DNA of 64,000 nucleotides, taken from assembly GCA_963920665.1 (NCBI GenBank), contig OY987266.1, positions 16,869,001 through 16,933,000 on the forward strand. The letters run 5' to 3'. Positions 58,901-64,000 of the stretch are shown here, piece by piece; position 1 is the first letter of the stretch; the number at the start of each line of letters is the position of its first letter. The notes under the pieces were generated by a model, which was not told where the DNA came from, ran no database searches, and saw only the letters and a program-made list of their open reading frames with translations. The position numbers and the translations under genes were made by a program. Source of the stretch: Straminergon stramineum (lineage: Eukaryota > Streptophyta > Bryopsida > Hypnales > Calliergonaceae).

Positions 58901-61790
58901 ATAATTCAACCTTTTACGGAGGCCAGAAATGACTTTGGATTTAACAAGTCCTTCGACTCTACGAGCCTTCTCCGTAGGGCAGATGTGGAGCTCCAAATTT
59001 TTTTTAATTTGGAATTCATGGTTGGAATCAAAGATCTCAAAGATACAAAATTAACAATCCCAAAGAGGGGCCAAGGTTTTACATCTGCACTCATGTGTGG
59101 GGAAAATAATCTCATCCCCCATCTCCCAATTCCTAAGACTACTACTTTACAACATAATCTATCAAACAACTAGTTGACTTTATGTGAGGGTCAAATGTGG
59201 TATAAACTAATTGATCTTTGTCAAAAAAAATGCCATGCATCATTTTATAATTGGTTGAAGGTGACTAAACCTCCCGAAATCATATGTGGAAATTCAATTT
59301 TAGCACTTCTCTACCCAAATTGATCTTCATGTATTGTATATCAAGGGAAACAAATAAAATTTCACACAAATTTGGACAAATGTTACAAAGAATAGATAAT
59401 TGGGAGAAGTTGGAAGTTGATCTAGTTAGAAGTTGTTTGTTAATCTATGAATGCTCAAATTAAAGATAGTAAGACCAATTTTTTTAAATCGTAATAAAAA
59501 AAACTATAATTCTTCCAAAATATCTATAATATTGATTGTGAATGCAAAGCATTTGTTTCTTCTTTCCATGATGTATTACTAGGTATTTCTAGAAACCTCC
59601 TCAATGAATATTAATTGGATGAATTATTCTTTTATCAAAACATTCATCATTCATCGAATGGATGCTTGAGCATTCAAAAGATTAATTGATTGGGCCAATT
59701 ACATATGCAAAAGGTTACCATGATGGTTTCAATTTGATAAAAGTATTCCATAAATAACATGTTTGACTTCTAACTTATAATTAGGGCTCCGTTTTCCTTG
59801 TGCTACTAGCAAAGCCCAATTGGAGGTTTTTAGATTTCAAGGCATTAAAACTTCAAATGCCTTTACAAAGATGTTGTTGGTCTTCAAAATATTCCTAATT
59901 GTGGTTTTGGTAAAAAAAAGTAGGTGTAGATGAAGCATACATGGCTTTGCTATTCTATGGCTTTAGTCATCTTGGTTCACAAAATGTTGTCATTGTCACT
60001 CACAAAAGGATCCCATGGCCACTCAAAATTTGACAAAAGGACCCTACACATATCAACATGTAAATTAGCTAGAATTACATAAGAACATCTTTAAAGGAAA
60101 AATTGATAGGGCCCCCATGTAAAGACATAGTTCTCAAAAGAAAGAATATTAGATGTTGATAAAAAGGAGGTACAAGGGTTTTCAAAAAATCTCATGCCTT
60201 TTTAAAAAGGTATCATAACCAATTCAGATTTTGGGGATTTCAACCCATAAATTTTGACACGGACATTTAGTGTCCAATGGATGACAGAGTATCTTTCTAT
60301 GTGGGATAGAAGTACAACTATTCATCCTTAGAATTTTGTGTGGAAAGGAGAGATCTTCTACATTAGTTTGACTTCCAATGAGTGTTTGGGGATTTTTGTA
60401 AATTGATGATTCCCATGGTATCAAAATGAACGATTTCCACAGTCACCAATCCGTCTTGTAAGGGTTAAATATAATTTAGACATCTTGAAGTATTGGTAAC
60501 ACTCTATGTATAAAATTGGATTCTAATTAAAATCAACTATGGACCTAATTTGAATCTAACCAAATTTCTCAATATGAATTAACTTTTTGTATAATGTATT
60601 AAAAAAATTGACAATATTTTTTGGTTGGCATAATAAAAATCTTATTTAGGATCATGTGGTAAAAATTTCATATATTTTTAATTTTTATTGAATGACAATC
60701 TATAATATTTAATTAGAAATATCACTTTTCATTTTCTCATAAGTCACTCAAAAAATAAGAAATGATGATCACATAAAAGAAAATAATTTCACATTAAAAA
60801 AATTGGTTGTGGACGTTTTAATTTGTCCATAAATAGCAAAAATTGCAACCTTTCCTATTTTTCTATCATTGTGGATACACAATGAATATTGTCTATCAAA
60901 TACTAAAGGATAAATTGTCCTTCTCAAATTTAATTTTCTATTAAGATTAGAATCCAATTTCGCTTAAGAATTGCATTAATCCCTACCTAAAGGATCAAGT
61001 GGTTATTGAACAATCAATTAAAAATTTGGATAGGTTCCTTTGTAGTCAATTACAAATAGATCTTTTTGAAAATTTGACACAAGATGTAGACATATACCTT
61101 TTTTTTGGAAATATCTTTTTTTTCAATCAAAAGTTATATTGCTTGATGATTTTTGGGCAATTTGGGCAACTCATGAAAAATCACCTTTTACTTTTAAAAT
61201 TTTGCAAGCATGTAACTAATATGATGTAGGATGCAATTGGAAAAAGAACTAAGTGTAGTGCAAAAATCTCACATTAAGAAGAGTTAAAATTTGTTGACCC
61301 TATTGGTTAGGATAAAAAAAAACATTTCTTCTAACTTCTAACTCTATTATCTTGAAGTCTATAAGGTCAAAAATTATAAAATCTTTCCACACATTTCTAC
61401 AAGAGTTTATATCCAAAATGTATCATGGCCTTTTAGGAGTCAAAATTGAAAAAATCAATTGTAATGTTAATTAAAGCCTTATGGGGAGAAATTATCTTTT
61501 GCATGTGCAGAGGGGGGTGGATAGTAAGCTCGTCCCCCTTCGCACATGCAAAGAGTCAAGGGCACTAGACATGACTTAAGTTAATTCATAATTTTTGTTT
61601 TTGAATGTATCATCATCTTGGTGTTAAGTCCATCATTGCCACTAGTCTTTGGTAGTTTTTGAATATTTAACTTGACAATAATAATCTCCCTATACTACTT
61701 TGGTACTATGGTACATTATCAACCAAAATATATTGTCTTTTAGATTGACTATTTTATTCTAATTAGATTCATTTTTTCTTGTAGTTTGGT
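58901..61790. other. AT-rich intergenic DNA
   Basis: No gene was recognised. The only distinct structure is the inverted repeat at 61496-61553. A minus-strand frame at 60224-60424 may be retrotransposon debris but has no clear motif. Confidence 0.45.
61496..61553. repeat. Short inverted repeat (hairpin), arms about 20 bp
   Basis: Left arm CTTTTGCATGTGC..AGGGGG; right arm CCCCCTTCGCACATGCAAAG; spacer of about 16 bp. One or two mismatches or bulges. No terminator context applies in this eukaryotic setting. Confidence 0.7.
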
Positions 61791-61955
61791 GAATGCAAAA
61801 TAGGCGGGTCATCTAATTTTGTAATATTTGTGGCCATGAATTAAGGCAAAATGTTTGGATTATTAAACAATATAAACAATGCATGAAGGACACCAGAAAG
61901 GACTAAAGTTGGACATTCCCAAATCAACCTATATTGAATCCTCACCATAAGCATT
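61790..61955. repeat. Dispersed repeat copy holding the empty target site of the TTAA element
   Basis: It aligns with 63035-63105 plus 63751-63833 (TTTGTGGCCATGAAT.AAGGCA, ATGTTTGGATT, CAATGCAT.AAGGACACC, AAATCAACCTATATT). At the place where the other copy carries a 637-bp insertion, this copy has a single TTAA (GGATTA-TTAA-ACAATA). Confidence 0.85.
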
Positions 61956-63109
61956 TGTATTATCCTCGAAGCATAGTCATTTAAGTATTTTTGAGAAAAC
62001 CTTTAAATTGTGATATAATTGCTTTGAGTCATGAATTAATGGTGCACTCTAGATTGCATTCTATTGGAACTTGAAAATTTGCTTTAATTTATGTGTAGAG
62101 AAGAATCTATGTGAACTAAATGATTCCTTTGTAAAAAGAGGATTTTTCTTCCTACAATACAATATCAATTCTAAGATAGCATTTGAGCCCTCATGTTCAA
62201 TTAAAAATTTAGTGCAACCTATACTACTTATATATACAATTGCAAAAACACTTTATTGTTGTGTACACATATCTATATTAAATAATAGGTTTTATTGTTA
62301 TATTATTGATAGACAAAACAAATCAACATAAAACATCAAAACGTGTGTAATTTGCAACATTCATTTGTTACTAGTAAGACATCCATGTTTTTTGTCCTCT
62401 AAAGACCTATGGATCATTCTATAATAGATGTTAAACTTTGAGCACCATTTTGGAAAAAAACAAATTCCAAGATCTTAATTTGTATATTAATATTAAAATA
62501 CTCTATCTTTGTATATGATTGTATTACAAAATCAAATATTTACACAAGTTATTTCAAGTACAATTGTGCAATAATTTGAATAGTGTAAGACTTTATCACA
62601 CTAATTTAACTAAACCTTGGATGAATTTTCCATAAATTTTTGTGTAGACATTTGGATGAATTTGGATGACAACCATACTATTTTAGATAATATGAAATTA
62701 TTATAGAACACTAATTTTGTGAAAAGTGGACATGGTCAAGTGCACTTTTGGGGGCTAAATTGCACCTTTGTTGAATATTATGCATCAAATGGACATGACA
62801 TGCATCATTGTACAAGATAATTGTATGAAAGTTGTATACTAAATATCTTCCAAATTGTCATGTGAAGAACTCCAATTAAGATGGTACAGATTGAGGGGTT
62901 CCAACACATGCCTAACTGTGTGGAAATAAAACATCAAATGGAGTGAGGGGGGCTAGCACTTGCCTAGTCCGGGGCCTAATTCTTTGGTTCCAACAAACAT
63001 CACATGAAGGGAAGGGAATGGACATCTTTTGGCATTTGCAAAATAGGTGGGTCATTTTATTTTGTGATATTTGTGGCCATGAATAAAGGCACAATGTTTG
63101 GATTGTTAA

Positions 63110-63746
63110 CCCCTAAATGCCCAAGGCACCAGATTTTGGTGTTTTGAAAACTTTGAAGTTAAGTAAAACCCAACAAAATTGCTATTATTATTAGTTTATA
63201 TTTTTGGAGAATTCTTTTTGAAGTCTAATTTTAGGATCAAAAAGTTGATCTTAAAAATGAAGGATTATGATTTTTCTATTCAAGATTTTGTGCAAGGATG
63301 CCCATTGCAATCTTGACTTCCCGTAGTGTCGAGGGCTCTTGGAAATGAGCCTCAAATACACTAGATCTAGGAGGAAAAATCACATTAGAAATTCATTAAA
63401 AAAAATCATAAAATAGATTTTGAAAAATCGTAAATTGATTGGGGTTGTGCATGCTAAGCCCTATAACCTCATATTTTTTTAGTGACCAACTTTTTAGAGT
63501 TGACATGCAAAAAGAGAATTGAAAAATTTTCATACTTTTAACACCTTCATGATCAAACATTATAATCTTTCAATCTGTAAGTGATATTGTTATGTTTTCT
63601 TTTCCTATGTGATCTCTAATATCTTTGGTTTGAATTTGTACGGTTACAATTCAAAAGAAATTGGTATAACATATAAAAATGTTGACTTTTTGTTCAATTT
63701 AGAACAAATTTCAAGAAGCTCCAAACAGGCCTTGGGCATTTAGGGG
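63110..63746. mobile_element. piggyBac-like non-autonomous element, 637 bp, TTAA target duplication
   Basis: Perfect 18-bp terminal inverted repeats CCCCTAAATGCCCAAGGC (63110-63127, inverted at 63729-63746). TTAA flanks both sides (63106-63109 and 63747-63750). The related empty site at 61790-61955 has only one TTAA, which confirms a target-site duplication. TTAA targeting and CCC-starting termini are the piggyBac hallmarks. No transposase frame remains. Two older copies exist in the window (29658-30303 and 17121-17540). Confidence 0.85.
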
Positions 63747-63750
63747 TTAA

Positions 63751-64000
63751 ACGGAAAAAACAATGCATAAAGGACACCCAAAAGGACCAAAGTTGAACAT
63801 TCTTAAATCAACCTATATTCAATATTCACCAAAAGGTTTCAAGAATTCACTATATATTATGGATCTTAGATTGAATATGGAGAGGAATGGTTTATTGCAA
63901 TCTAAAATTTTTAAAGTTGTGAGTTGCAATGTGTTTAAGTTTTGAATGACTTTAAAATCCGAGAGATCATCTATTACTTTCTTTAGTAAGTATGATTATG
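63751..64000. other. Right flank of the dispersed repeat and AT-rich DNA to the window edge
   Basis: The repeat seen at 61790-61955 continues to about 63833. Nothing else was recognised. Confidence 0.5.

Overview
The window is nuclear DNA of a land plant, most likely a moss or another plant with swimming sperm. Evidence: spliced genes with GT..AG introns, a PLS-class PPR-DYW editing protein, a PIE1/SWR1-type chromatin remodeller, a plant-type alkaline ceramidase, an S1/P1 nuclease, and a complete Tctex-type dynein light chain. Dyneins of this kind are kept by plants with flagellated sperm and lost from flowering plants. The species cannot be fixed from this window.

Layout. 1-1657: 3' part of a PPR-DYW gene (+). 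4369-5947: two-exon gene for a 140-aa protein of unknown function (-). 9.2-10.6 kb: weak signs of another minus-strand transcript, divergent from the next gene. 10883-15179: nine-exon S1/P1 nuclease (+) with two MITEs in its introns. 19160-20106: five-exon dynein light chain (-), not visible as a long open frame. 20.7-25.7 kb: AT-rich transposon-derived DNA. About 25.86-29.3 kb: alkaline ceramidase (+) with a long spliced leader. 29.3-40.5 kb: repeats, including a Mutator-like foldback element, MITEs, Copia and LINE remnants and tandem arrays. 41430-57759: a 21-exon PIE1/SWR1 ATPase gene (-) in a strikingly GC-rich island, containing a 200-N gap with an unmerged 592-bp overlap. 58.9-64 kb: AT-rich repeats with a well-preserved TTAA-flanked (piggyBac-like) non-autonomous element and a related empty site.

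The genes do not form a pathway. They are independent eukaryotic genes for organelle RNA editing, secreted nucleic-acid degradation, flagellar or cytoplasmic dynein, sphingolipid turnover and H2A.Z deposition. Exon models were built by hand from splice motifs, reading phase and family similarity. All junctions of the nuclease, dynein, ceramidase and PIE1 models agree in phase, but none has been checked against transcripts. I found no convincing new multi-gene system. The most noteworthy items are the hidden dynein gene, the PIE1 island with its extended protein tails and assembly artefact, and several transposons whose target-site duplications can be read directly.
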